From assembly GCA_016584305.1 (NCBI GenBank), contig JACEEZ010016536.1, forward strand, positions 1 through 64,000: DNA of 64,000 bases. The letters run 5' to 3'. Shown here in pieces: positions 44,079 through 52,071 of the stretch; the stretch's first letter is position 1, and every line of letters begins with the position of its first letter. The stretch is from Chionoecetes opilio. Taxonomy: Eukaryota > Arthropoda > Malacostraca > Decapoda > Majidae. A model generated the notes under the pieces. The model was not told where the DNA came from. It ran no database searches and saw nothing but the letters and a program-made list of their open reading frames with translations. The position numbers and the translations under genes were made by a program.

Positions 44079-45439
44079 GTGTGGTGTGTGTGTGTGTGTG
44101 TGTGTGTCATTTCACCCATGGTCTTGTCCACACGTGTGTGTGTGTGACACACAACCATTGCAATTTTTCAGTTGCACACAATGTGTGTGCAACTGAAGAA
44201 TTGTTCATGGACTACGTATCCAAAAACTGCACTGGAGTTCCCGGGGTGAAATTGTGAATACATATGAGGTGACTCATCCATACCCACTCTAAAAAAAATA
44301 GTGCATGTTATTCACCTGACGTCAGCATGGGAGGAGCAGTCCGATGGTCCTTCGAGAGCAAGACCTGGCTCACGCATCCTGCCAACTCGGCAAAGCGCTG
44401 CAGCGAGTAGAACGTGCTATTCCATCGGGTCTGCACTGCCTGGATCAGCTCCAGTGGCACCAGCACGCCTTTCTGACGCTGCGCCGCACGTAGAGCATCT
44501 GATGAGCTGATGCTTCTACGAAAGTAGGTCACGATCTGCTTAACCTGTGAACGGAAGCAAAAACAAAACAAAATAATAATACGTACATCATTACTCTATC
44601 AAGAAATTATCAGAAAAATATTTCAACAATGACGAACCACACGATACCTTTTCGATGACATCATTTATCGAAGACGTCCGCTCCAGCACCCGAAAGACGC
44701 ACAGGTTCAGCAGATGAGCCATGCAGGGAACGTGGTAATGGCCCTCACCCATTAATAGCCGAACGGCAGCCATTATGTTCGGTGCGCCATCTGTGGTGAT
44801 GGAGCAGATCTTCCCGGTCTCGAGGTTCCATGACTGCAGAACCTCAGACAGGTCGTTAGCTATATGCTCACCTGTGTGATTAGATGTCAGCTCTAACACT
44901 CCAAGACACAACGTATGAGGACGTCCACAATCTGTCAACAGTGAAAAACAGCATTGAGAAGAGTTAAGGAATTAGACATGTTTGTTATTGTGGTTTCACT
45001 ACGAGGATATTTCTTGGGCAAGCCTTACTATCATATCTTATAACCAACACTCTAACACACACACACACACACACACACTAAGAAACGAATGAGTGTGTAA
45101 TTAAAACAAATACAATGAGTACTAGCCTGGTCCAAACATACATGTTAATTTCAAAAGTTTCAAGGAAGTGCACTCCATAAGGCTATTTTTATTTCATTAT
45201 CAAATTCTCTACTTACCGTCTAGCCAATTGTCACTTGTATAATTGTGGACGATAGCAGGCACTGTCTGTCCTCCAACTTCCAGCGTGTGAAGCTGTGTGT
45301 AGACTGAACGACGCCAATGACCGTTGCAGAGTACGTGGTCGAAAACTAACGCGTATAATACGGGCTTGATACCAGTCTGAAATAGGTAAATAAGCTCGGC
45401 CAATGATAACGCGCTTCTGATTCTGACGTTCTGAGCCAA
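43149..45439 (-). CDS. hAT transposase (ZBED-like), five exons, possibly intact
   Basis: Predicted exons on the minus strand: 45,439-45,217, 44,931-44,648, 44,544-44,316, 43,998-43,704 and 43,623-43,149. Every intron begins GT and ends AG (for example CGG|GTAAGT, AAAAG|GTATCG, TCAG|GTGAAT, TTCA|GTAAGT). I checked that the phases agree at all four junctions, giving about 500 codons without a stop. Motifs: ICSITTDGAPNIMAAVRLL and CMAHLLNLCV (second Asp region), AVQTRWNSTFYSLQRF (the conserved W), ASATVLDPRFKLLHF, and the C-terminal dimerisation domain LSRLAFKYLTVMGSSVPSE followed by RVVSRLNAIASHKRNRL. The ZBED-type BED zinc finger is not seen and exon 1 is not recognisable as hAT, so the true 5' end may lie elsewhere. 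The gene is inside an element with intact ends. Confidence 0.85.
44033..44108. repeat. (TG)n microsatellite in a transposase intron
   Basis: About 35 TG units with one interruption, in the intron between the third and fourth transposase exons. Confidence 0.95.
45055..45078. repeat. (AC)n microsatellite
   Basis: Short CA dinucleotide run in the first transposase intron. Confidence 0.85.
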
Positions 45440-45755
45440 TGAGCGCTACGCTACCATGCGTTTCTCGGCAAATCCGGTCAATTGCGACAAAAAAACACAA
45501 TACCGAAATCCAAAATACCGACCAAATAATATACCGATACCGGTATACCGATGTACCACCAATACCGATACCGGTATACCGAAAACTCAAAATACCGGTA
45601 ATACCGGTAATACCGGAGCTAAAATACCGGTATTTCGGTATACCGAAAAAAGGTGCACATCCCTAGGACTAACTAGTCAGAGCGAGAAAAAACTAGTCAG
45701 AGCGACGAAGTTCGACTAACTAGACGGAAAAAGTGCTAGTGTGACGCCGCCTTTA

Positions 45756-45873
45756 CAAGCCAAGACGGCGGTGTGACTCGACTGTCTGCCTAGCGGCTAC
45801 CACATGGGGTTGCCAGGCGTAATGCTGCCGGCACCAGGTTGCCAGGCTACACTTGCTAACTAACTATCCCACA
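45756..45873 (-). repeat. 5' LTR of the inner Gypsy, part 2
   Basis: Resumes the LTR exactly where 37,214 left off (CAAGCCAAGACGG) and ends ATCCCACA. The TSD GAAGT follows at 45,874-45,878. Confidence 0.93.
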
Positions 45874-45942
45874 GAAGTGTAATACGTTTTGTGTTGTTTT
45901 GTGTTATCTTTTGTACGTCAGTTGAGTGCAGTCTAGTCCACT

Positions 45943-46420
45943 ATGCACTCTCCTGCACTTGGTTCACGAGAGGACTCCCGACCAACGTCTCCCGAGCACG
46001 TGTCGTTACCGCCCGTCCCACCACACAGTCCGCTCCCTTGTCTGGCGGGTGGCCGTGGTGACAACCCCGGTATAATGCACTCCACGCCTGTATACCAGGG
46101 AGGGTTGTCAACGGAGGCTCTGTTGCTGCTGGAATTGAGGAAGTTGGAGGCAGAGGAGAGAAAAGCAGAAAGGCAGTGGCAGTCTGAGGAAGCGGAGAGA
46201 CAGAGGCAGTATAAGGAAGCGGAGAGACAGAGGCAGTATGAGCTGGAAAAGTCTCGCTTGGAGTTCACTGCCGCCACTCGTATGGAGGTTGTATGTATAA
46301 GTATTATTATATAAGTAAGTAGTAAGTAAGTAAGTATTATGTATAAGGTTGGAGGAGGACAAGGGTGGCGCTGTGGCCTCAGGTACACTGGGGAGTAGCT
46401 AGGAAAGCACTTCACCGGTA
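45943..46420 (+). pseudogene. Gag-like N-terminus of the outer Gypsy
   Basis: The frame begins MHSPALGSREDSRPTSPEHV, is Pro-rich, then becomes a charged coiled coil (LLLELRKLEAEERKAERQWQ, with a repeated EAERQRQY unit). This is typical of gag N-termini of Gypsy elements related to those with an RDTGA protease. It stops at 46,314 in a short TAAGTAAG repeat, and no capsid core is present, so it is truncated or deleted. Confidence 0.6.
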
Positions 46421-46432
46421 GAGGCCAGTGAC

Positions 46433-47434
46433 GTGTCTTCCCAGTTAACGTCGCCCACAGATAAGCTCTCTCGGAAGTCGCCCCTGGACTGGTGTAAGCC
46501 CTTCACGTGTCAAGGCACGGTAATGATTGAGGGTTCCTGTTATCCAGTCACGGTGTTTCGAGACACGGGTGCACAACAGTCAGTGTGCAGGAATATGACC
46601 GGAAGAGATGTTAGCACAGGGTGTTACGTGCTCTGTCGGGGGATGAACTCGACGGAGTACTATGATTGTGTGCCTGTGGCGCTGGTTTGTCCTATTGTGA
46701 CAGCTGCAGCTCACGTGGCTGTCGTGGATGTTCTGCCAGTGGACGGGGTAAATTTCCTGCTGGGAAATGACTTGGCGGGAGCTAGGGTATTTCCTTCACC
46801 TACGCCCCCCGTCGCGGTCCCAGAGGAGACCTTTGAGGCCTCGGCTGGTGTGGAGAACGGGTGCGGGGTAGTGGAAGCCTCACTCCCCATGGGTGCCGTC
46901 ACGAGGTCCATGGCCAGGAAGGCTGTGGATAAGGACGAGCCGGTGTCCTCTCAGGTTCCTGGGACCAACTGTAGTACATCAGGGTCACTAGAGAAGGAAC
47001 TCGGAAAGAAGGGTGTCACCGCAAGGGGGGTAGAGACTGAGAGCGCCGGTAGGAAGGGCGACGGGTCGCACCTTGCGCGGTACACCAGAGGTGGAGCTAC
47101 ACTTAGCCCACCGTCCTCTCAGGTTCTTGGGGCCGATTGTAGTAAGACAGGGCCCCTGGAGGAGCTTGAGGAAAGAAGGGGTGTTACTGCAGAGGGTGAG
47201 GAGAGTGAGGGCGTCGGTGTTAAGTCTGACGCGCACCACCCTGCCGAGTGCACCGGAGGCGGGGCTGACGCCAGCCCTTCGCCTGGTCAGGATCCTGGGG
47301 CTGACTGTAGAAACACAGGGCTACTGGAGGAACCGGAGGAAAGATGGGGTGCTACTGCAGAGGGTGGGGAGAGTGAGGGCGTCGGTGTTAAGTCTGACGC
47401 GCACCACCCTGCTGAGTGCACCGGCATTGTATAA
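46433..47434 (+). CDS. Retroviral-type aspartic protease region of the outer Gypsy, with tandem repeats
   Basis: Residues 25-125 form a retropepsin-like domain: CQGTVMIEGSCYPVTVFRDT then GAQQSVC (the DTGA active site), YVLCRGMNSTEYYDCVPVAL, and DGVNFLLGNDLAGARV (the flap and LLGND strand). These match Gypsy elements whose protease reads RDTGA..S. The rest of the frame consists of three 56-residue repeats (46,945-47,424) containing GADC...TG and ECTG, with no known domain. The frame then runs into a pogo-like repeat, so RT and later domains are gone. Confidence 0.8.
   Translation: MSSQLTSPTDKLSRKSPLDWCKPFTCQGTVMIEGSCYPVTVFRDTGAQQSVCRNMTGRDVSTGCYVLCRGMNSTEYYDCVPVALVCPIVTAAAHVAVVDVLPVDGVNFLLGNDLAGARVFPSPTPPVAVPEETFEASAGVENGCGVVEASLPMGAVTRSMARKAVDKDEPVSSQVPGTNCSTSGSLEKELGKKGVTARGVETESAGRKGDGSHLARYTRGGATLSPPSSQVLGADCSKTGPLEELEERRGVTAEGEESEGVGVKSDAHHPAECTGGGADASPSPGQDPGADCRNTGLLEEPEERWGATAEGGESEGVGVKSDAHHPAECTGIV
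46945..47424. repeat. 168-bp in-frame tandem repeat, about 2.8 units
   Basis: Starts align at 46,945, 47,113 and about 47,281. Units 2 and 3 are more alike (shared GAGAGTGAGGGCGTCGGTG and GTTAAGTCTGACGCGCACCA blocks). The period is divisible by three, so the reading frame is kept. Confidence 0.85.
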
Positions 47435-47496
47435 CTCGGAATTTGATATAACCCGGCAAGGCAAAGACAGTCTGCAAAAAAATATGTATCCAGTTA

Positions 47497-47584
<88 letters not shown>

Positions 47585-47690
47585 TCTTGGCCTATAGCGC
47601 CTGTAGGCAGTGACCTCCAGGGGTGGGATGGTAGGCCCTGGAGGCTCACCTAAGGGCTGTGATGGTTGGCCCTCGCCCGTGGTGGGCCAA
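47435..47690. mobile_element. Partial pogo/Tigger-like repeat with long poly-T
   Basis: TATAACTCGGAATTTGATAT, a 78-base T run (about 47,503-47,580), then GCCTATAGCGCCTGTAGGCA and CAGGGGTGGGATGG. These match, inverted, 42,930-43,116 of the complete pogo-like element. Confidence 0.7.
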
Positions 47691-47789
47691 CAATATTCAG
47701 GTATTTCTCCAGTAGTTTATCTCAAAGTACGGTACAACGGTACCTATGCTTACCCTGAGATAAACTACTGGAGAAATACTTGAATATTG
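47691..47789. repeat. Palindrome with 34-bp arms
   Basis: CAATATTCAGGTATTTCTCC at 47,691 pairs with the complement ending at 47,789, with one mismatch. The loop contains the inverted pair GGTACAACGGTACC. One arm also occurs near 21,390-21,430. Confidence 0.85.
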
Positions 47790-48162
47790 TTCTGTGCCTT
47801 TTTAAGTAAGTTGAATAATGGTTCGTTTCATAATTCAACTTTATCAATCTACCACAAGATCCAAAGTTCACCCTCAAAATCTAAGGAAAAATCCCAAGGA
47901 GTGGCACCCCTAGGGGACCCCACTTCAGTAGGCTTTCGCTAGCAGTTTGGTGCCATTCGCGCCAGATATTTCAACTCCCGACCACAACCACACCACAACC
48001 CCATATGTTTGGGTTAAAAATAGATATATTGCCGTATGTGGATTTTTACTACCTTGACGTTGATGCAATTTTCATCCAATTATGTAATGGTCACTGTTTC
48101 ACTCACATTCCCGCACTGGCGGCACTAAAAAAATCTTTGCTCTCGCAGTCTCCGGGTTAAAC
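47790..48162. other. No recognised feature
   Basis: Unremarkable sequence. The stretch around 47,838-47,860 (TTCAACTTTATCAATCTACC) recurs at 52,776-52,800, so it is repetitive. Confidence 0.4.
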
Positions 48163-48172
48163 ATCGATACTG

Positions 48173-48610
48173 CAGAGTTGGAGCCAGCAGTCACCGCCTA
48201 CCGGAGCTCCTGGCTGGGATAACAAGCCAACCCCCATGGCAGCGGGCCGGGCAGCCCCCTCATGGCCACTCTTCCCCCTCATTCCCGACGCGTAGCAGCC
48301 TGCTGCGCCCCCCCCCACACGGAGAGTGTATCCTGCTGAGTGCCCCGCACTCCTCGTCAGGATGGACAAGCCAGACCTCGTGCCGCACGCCAGCAGCACG
48401 GACACTCTCCTCTCTTCCGGGAACGGCGAGTGTGGCCATGCCCCTCGCCTCCCGTCTTTTTGCCCGCAGCCTAGCGCCGCCGCGCTGCCGCACTAGGCTG
48501 CCACCGATCAACGCACTCCACCTCTGCGACATCAAAGCATCTCTCTGACGGGCTCAAGCTAGCCCGTGGTCCTCCCCTGCTGGAGGCCCGATAGACAAAC
48601 AACAACAACA
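48173..48610 (+). mobile_element. Retroposed insert with (CAA)n tail and 10-bp TSD
   Basis: ATCGATACTG flanks it at 48,163-48,172 and 48,611-48,620, and the right end is AACAACAACAA. It is GC-rich compared with its surroundings. The duplication plus tail indicates insertion by a LINE machinery. It could be a 5'-truncated LINE 3' end or a SINE. No domain is readable, and the apparent frames are GC-driven. Confidence 0.75.
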
Positions 48611-48620
48611 ATCGATACTG

Positions 48621-48903
48621 AAAAACTTGCTTTTTCCAGTTTTCCTTTGATAACTTCGCCACTATTGTACTGAATTTAATAAACAATATATCATTGGAAA
48701 GAAGAATGAAGATGTGATTTTCTCATATTTCGTTTTTTTTCCATTTGGGTACATAATTGCAAATAGCAAATACATTTACGAGAACCAAAAAAAAAAAAAT
48801 TCTTAACACTTAAAAAAAAAAATTCAAATTTCTTAAAAGATGAATCGTTTGGATATTTTGTAATGCATATTTGGTAATTTTTTCATCAGTGCAAGTCATT
48901 GGA
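48621..48903. other. AT-rich, no recognised feature
   Basis: A-runs near 48,787 and 48,812. Nothing else supported. Confidence 0.35.
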
Positions 48904-48906
48904 TTA

Positions 48907-50674
48907 CACTGGGGAACAAATTTTTGTTGAGTTAGGTCTGACACTTGTTATTAAGTAATTTTTGGGTGCTGAATCCAAAACTGATCTCAGTTTTTCTCTA
49001 TCACGTCAAGTTTTTGTACTGTAGGATTTTCGTTTTCTTAAAAAATATGAAAAATACTGTACATAACAGTAACAGTGCTTATTTTATAAAAAGTTGCAAA
49101 TGTTAACATACAATGAAAAATGAAAGAAATAGGCATGAATAGAATGTTTATTTAACATTATCATGTTTTTAGAAAGGATAAGGCTATAATTGTGTGCAGG
49201 TTAAGGTAAAAATTTACGTTTTGTAGCTTTGTCTGGAGTGTTCAACTTGAGGACTATCGCGTTTGATGCTCCAACAATAGTCAGCCATCATATGCACATC
49301 CCATCTACCCTGGTAACGTTCTTCCATAACCTTCAAATCTTGGTGAAATCGTTCACCTTGCTCGTCGCTAGCAGCACCAAGATTTTCCGGAAAGTTGGCA
49401 AGATGGCTATGCAAAAAATGTACTTTAATACTCATGTTGCAACCAAGCGCTTTGTAGCTCTCCAATAGTTTCTGAACAATTTCTGTGTAATTACTTGCAC
49501 GTGTATTTCCAAGAAAGTTCTTGACGACGTCTTTGAATGATAGCCAAGCATTCTTTTCAAGGTCTGACATAGTACCGTTGAAATGTTCATCTTTGATGAG
49601 CTGTCGAATTTGTGGACCATCAAACACACCGGCCTTGATTTTTTCAATTGACAGTCCAGGAAATGCCAAGATGATGCACTTCAAACAGTCGCCATCAGTT
49701 GACAATGCTTTTACAAATTGTTTCATGAGACCTAGTTTTATGTGCAGAGGTGGGAATATTATTTTCTTCCTGTCAACAAGTGGCTCATGTACAATGTTAG
49801 GATCTCCAGGTTTAAGATCAGATCTCGGAGGCCAATTCGTCTGAACCCAATGCTTCTCTTGAGCTCTGCTATCCCACATACAGAGAAAGCAGGGATACTT
49901 TGTGTATCCACGTTGTTGACCAAGAAGGAAGGACACCATTTTAAGGTCAACACAGATGATCCAATTGTGTTTGTCATATTGCAATAACTCAATGACTCTC
50001 TTTACATCTCCATATTCTTAACGAAGACATACCGAATGCCCAATAGGGACTGCGCCAAACAAATTGCCATTGTGTAGAAGGACACACTTCAAGCTCCGCT
50101 TTGAGCTATCAATAAACAATCGCCATTCATTTGGATTGTAGATTGAAAGCCCTAATTCCTTCAGTAAACCAGGAATGTTATGGCAAAAACACAAACCGCT
50201 GGCACTTCGAAAGTACTGCAGAAATGTACTTTCTCTGGTTCGAAAGTATGATACCTTCACTCCTTGTTCAAGTATGTTTTTCTCGTTCAGTCTTGATGCT
50301 AGTATTTCTGAAGCTTTTTTGGATAGGCCCAAATCACGTGCTAAATCATTCAACTCGTGCTGATCAAATCCCCTACGAACTGAATCCTCGTGAATGTCAA
50401 AATCTGCATCATTGCTGTCACTGCGTTCTTCAACATCACTCAGATCTTCTAGAGGAGGTAGTTGTTCGAAAACTGGCACTGGAATTTCAGCTGAATGAGG
50501 CTGAATGAGGCTCACAAGTGGAATTTTGCTTATCTGGAGGGTAAGCTGTGGAGAAAAAACTTGACGTGCTAGAAAAAAACTGACTACAGATTTGGAATCA
50601 GCATGCCAATTTTAGTCTAAATAAGCTCAAAAATCTAACTCAACAATTATTTTTTTTCAAATTGTTCCCCAGTG
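48907..50674 (-). mobile_element. Compact TIR transposon, 1768 bp, TSD TTA, CACTGGGG ends
   Basis: CACTGGGGAACAA at 48,907 is mirrored by TTGTTCCCCAGTG ending at 50,674, with TTA on both sides. The similarity continues inward in blocks (TTGTTGAGTTAG, CAGTTTTT, CACGTCAAGTTTTT) for about 115 bp on each side. One minus-strand gene fills the interior. A CACTG start with a 3-bp duplication recalls the CACTA/CMC group, but the encoded protein is not a transposase I can name. Confidence 0.85.
49214..50515 (-). pseudogene. Unnamed DDE-like protein of a recurrent arthropod family, one in-frame stop
   Basis: The minus-strand frame from 50,515 to 49,214 is continuous apart from one TAA at about 50,017-50,015. 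Order of motifs: acidic N-terminus (LEDLSDVEERSDSNDADFDI), ELNDLARDLGLSKKASEILA, FCHNIPGLLKELGL, EWRLFIDSSKRSLKCVLLHN, then after the stop HNWIICVDLKMVSFLLGQQ, YTKYPCFLCMWDSRAQEKHW, FPPLHIKLGLMKQFVKAL, FLGNTRASNYTEIVQKLLES, KVHFLHSHLANFPENLGAAS, and DEQGERFHQDLKVMEERYQG. FIDSSKRS and VDLK strands followed by a distal E in EQGERFHQD look like an RNase H-fold D-D-E layout. That inference is mine. The CFLC/HW pair could bind zinc. The family recurs in many arthropods and Hydra as uncharacterised proteins (from memory). Its position inside matching TIRs suggests it is, or was, the transposase. Confidence 0.75.
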
Positions 50675-50811
50675 TTATTCATAAGTCATTAGAACGTTAT
50701 TAAGAGTTACATTTTTTATAATTTTTTATTTTTTGGGGGCAGTTATGTATCGAGCTATGGATCTGAAAATGATTATTTCGGCATTACCTACTTCTATAAT
50801 AATATAAGCGA

Positions 50812-50813
<2 letters not shown>

Positions 50814-50842
<29 letters not shown>
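50814..50842. repeat. (TG)n microsatellite
   Basis: GTGTGTG run near the element's 5' end. Confidence 0.9.
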
Positions 50843-50845
<3 letters not shown>

Positions 50846-51021
50846 TAGGTGCCGCCCCCCGTGCCCCAATCCCATCATATGGCACAGTTTTGGAACCAGC
50901 TCGACCAGGGGCAACTTTTAAGCTCACTTATGAGATGATCCGATCACTTTTTTTTTAGCAGCCTATTAGCGAGAATTGTGAAAAAAAAAAGTTGGTTGCG
51001 AGAATTCAGGAAACCTTGATG

Positions 51022-51235
51022 TAGGGTAATGGGTGAGTGAATGGGTGGGGTGATGGGTAATGGGTGTGGGGTGATGGGTGAGTGAATGGGTGGGGGGTGA
51101 TGGGTGAGGGAATAGGTGAGAGGTGATGGGTAATGGGTGAGTGAATGGGTGTGTGGTGATGGGTAATGGGTGAGTGAATGGGTGGGGGGTGATGGGTAAT
51201 GGATGAGTGAATGGGTGGGGGGTGATGGGTAATGC
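51022..51235. repeat. GGGTGA/ATGGGTAATGGGTG minisatellite
   Basis: Irregular units built from ATGGGTGAGTGA, ATGGGTGGGG and TGATGGGTA. The Pro/His/Ser-rich frame on the minus strand is a translation of this repeat. Confidence 0.85.
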
Positions 51236-51411
51236 GTTAATACATACATTTCTACATCCATGATTTCAGGAAAGTTAGAAGGGGCTATCTGGAGAATCTG
51301 TGTTTGGTGGGCCGAAGGCCCACCAAACACAAGTGGTGGGCCAAAGGCCCACCAATAGCCCTCCGCAGGAGCTAGCCAAAAAGTCCGCCCGGAGGGCGGC
51401 TTTGCGGCTAG

Positions 51412-52066
51412 TTTGACCAAAAAAATAATCATGACAATACACTGATGATTAAGAAATGGTGTGAAGCTCCCCTTAAGCAGTTTCGCCCCGAAATCTTTGT
51501 AACTTACCGTTTAATTGTTGTTACCATTCCTGCTTCTCTGGGTGCAGCCATATACAGAGCAAGCAGGCATGAGGGAAAAATAAAGTTCTGTGAGTGGCAT
51601 GCATTCAGTCAGATGAGCAATGTTTTGAGTTAAGTTGAGTGGAGGGGCGGAGCCAGGCTGAGCTTCAGATGTGATGTCATGGCCCATGACTTCTCCTCTT
51701 ATTATAACTCCATGGTTTCACCAGTGGTGCTCTCATACCCGATATGTCACTCATAATTCAGTACAACCTACATGTAAAAAACAGTTGAGCTATTAGATCA
51801 TTTACAAATGTTAACACTTAAGCTTCATTTCTTATTCATTACCACATAAATTGTTTATTACTGGAACGTTTTGGGCAGTTGACTACAACTCAATTAAAAA
51901 TTCTGGCGATCACTGGCATTTACGCCTCTTAGTAGCAGGCCTCATCATTAGGTTTTACGGGAAGATACATACTTAGATAGGCTGGGAGACGGTAGCACAG
52001 TGGTTAGCTTCTTCGAGTGGCGACCTCGGTGACCCGAGTTGGATCCCTCATGAGGGCGAATATCCA
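51412..52066. other. No recognised gene
   Basis: Mixed unique sequence. A box near 51,990-52,035 (GTAGCACAGTGGTTAGC, then GGATCCCTCATGAGGGC) resembles tRNA-like internal promoter words often found in SINEs, but no SINE ends could be set. Confidence 0.4.
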
Positions 52067-52071
52067 CTTAA

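Larger units (their letters stand above)
39328..45665 (-). mobile_element. hAT transposon, 6.3 kb, with perfect TSD and ATACCGGTAT arrays
   Basis: Termini TAGTGATGTGC (39,328) and GCACATCCCTA (ending 45,665) are 11-bp inverted repeats with one mismatch. GGACTAAC is duplicated at 39,320-39,327 and 45,666-45,673. Both subterminal regions are arrays of ATACCGGTAT / CCGATACCGG words. It carries a spliced transposase gene on the minus strand, a LINE 3' scrap, a minisatellite, a MITE remnant and a pogo-like foldback element. A second partial copy of the family is at 24,011. Confidence 0.95.
37215..45752. mobile_element. Harbinger-like element with 35-bp perfect TIRs, carrying a zinc-finger array
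   Basis: AGGCGGCGTCACACTAGC and its continuation to 37,249 are exactly complemented at 45,718-45,752. TTA lies at 37,212-37,214 and 45,753-45,755, and the intact LTR has a single TTA at this spot. A 3-bp TWA duplication is typical of PIF/Harbinger. Without the nested hAT the element is about 2.2 kb. It has no transposase and holds the zinc-finger array and a copy of the foldback-arm repeat. Confidence 0.88.
29647..45873 (-). mobile_element. Inner Gypsy LTR retrotransposon, minus strand, with nested insertions
   Basis: Two 242-bp LTRs (29,647-29,888; 37,095 to 45,873, split) begin TGTGGG and end GAACA on the minus strand, with GAAGT duplications outside. Order on the minus strand: 5' LTR, primer-binding site, gag, protease-RT-RNaseH, integrase, polypurine tract, 3' LTR. 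The integrase is split by a 2.0 kb element and the 5' LTR by an 8.5 kb element. By eye the LTRs differ at five substitutions and one 3-bp gap, so the insertion is fairly young. Confidence 0.93.
28677..47430 (+). mobile_element. Outer Gypsy-type LTR retrotransposon, interrupted and 3'-truncated
   Basis: The 5' LTR begins TGTAACACCTGCC at 28,677, and a TGGCGACC primer-binding-like site lies at 29,591. Internal sequence resumes at 45,874 after a second Gypsy has been inserted in the leader. Gag-like and protease-like frames follow (45,943-47,430), and the element stops at a pogo-like repeat. No reverse transcriptase, integrase or 3' LTR remains in the window. Confidence 0.7.
50793..51411 (+). 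mobile_element. Helitron-type element, about 0.62 kb, non-autonomous
   Basis: The 5' end TCTATAATAATATAAGCGAA followed by AGTGTGTG resembles the common arthropod Helitron start. The 3' end has the CCGCCC/GGGCGG hairpin, CTTTGCGG and a final CTAG at 51,411, then T. The interior contains a (TG)n run, a GGGTGA minisatellite and GGTGGGCC(G/A)AAGGCCCACC hairpins. The last 85 bp match 16,370-16,456. It has no Rep/helicase. Confidence 0.65.

Noticed and set aside
50944..51432. Pro/His/Ser-rich frame of 162 codons on the minus strand
   Set aside because: Built from the GGGTGA minisatellite and the Helitron 3' end.
51990..52035. tRNA gene
   Set aside because: Only short internal-promoter-like words are present; no cloverleaf can be drawn.
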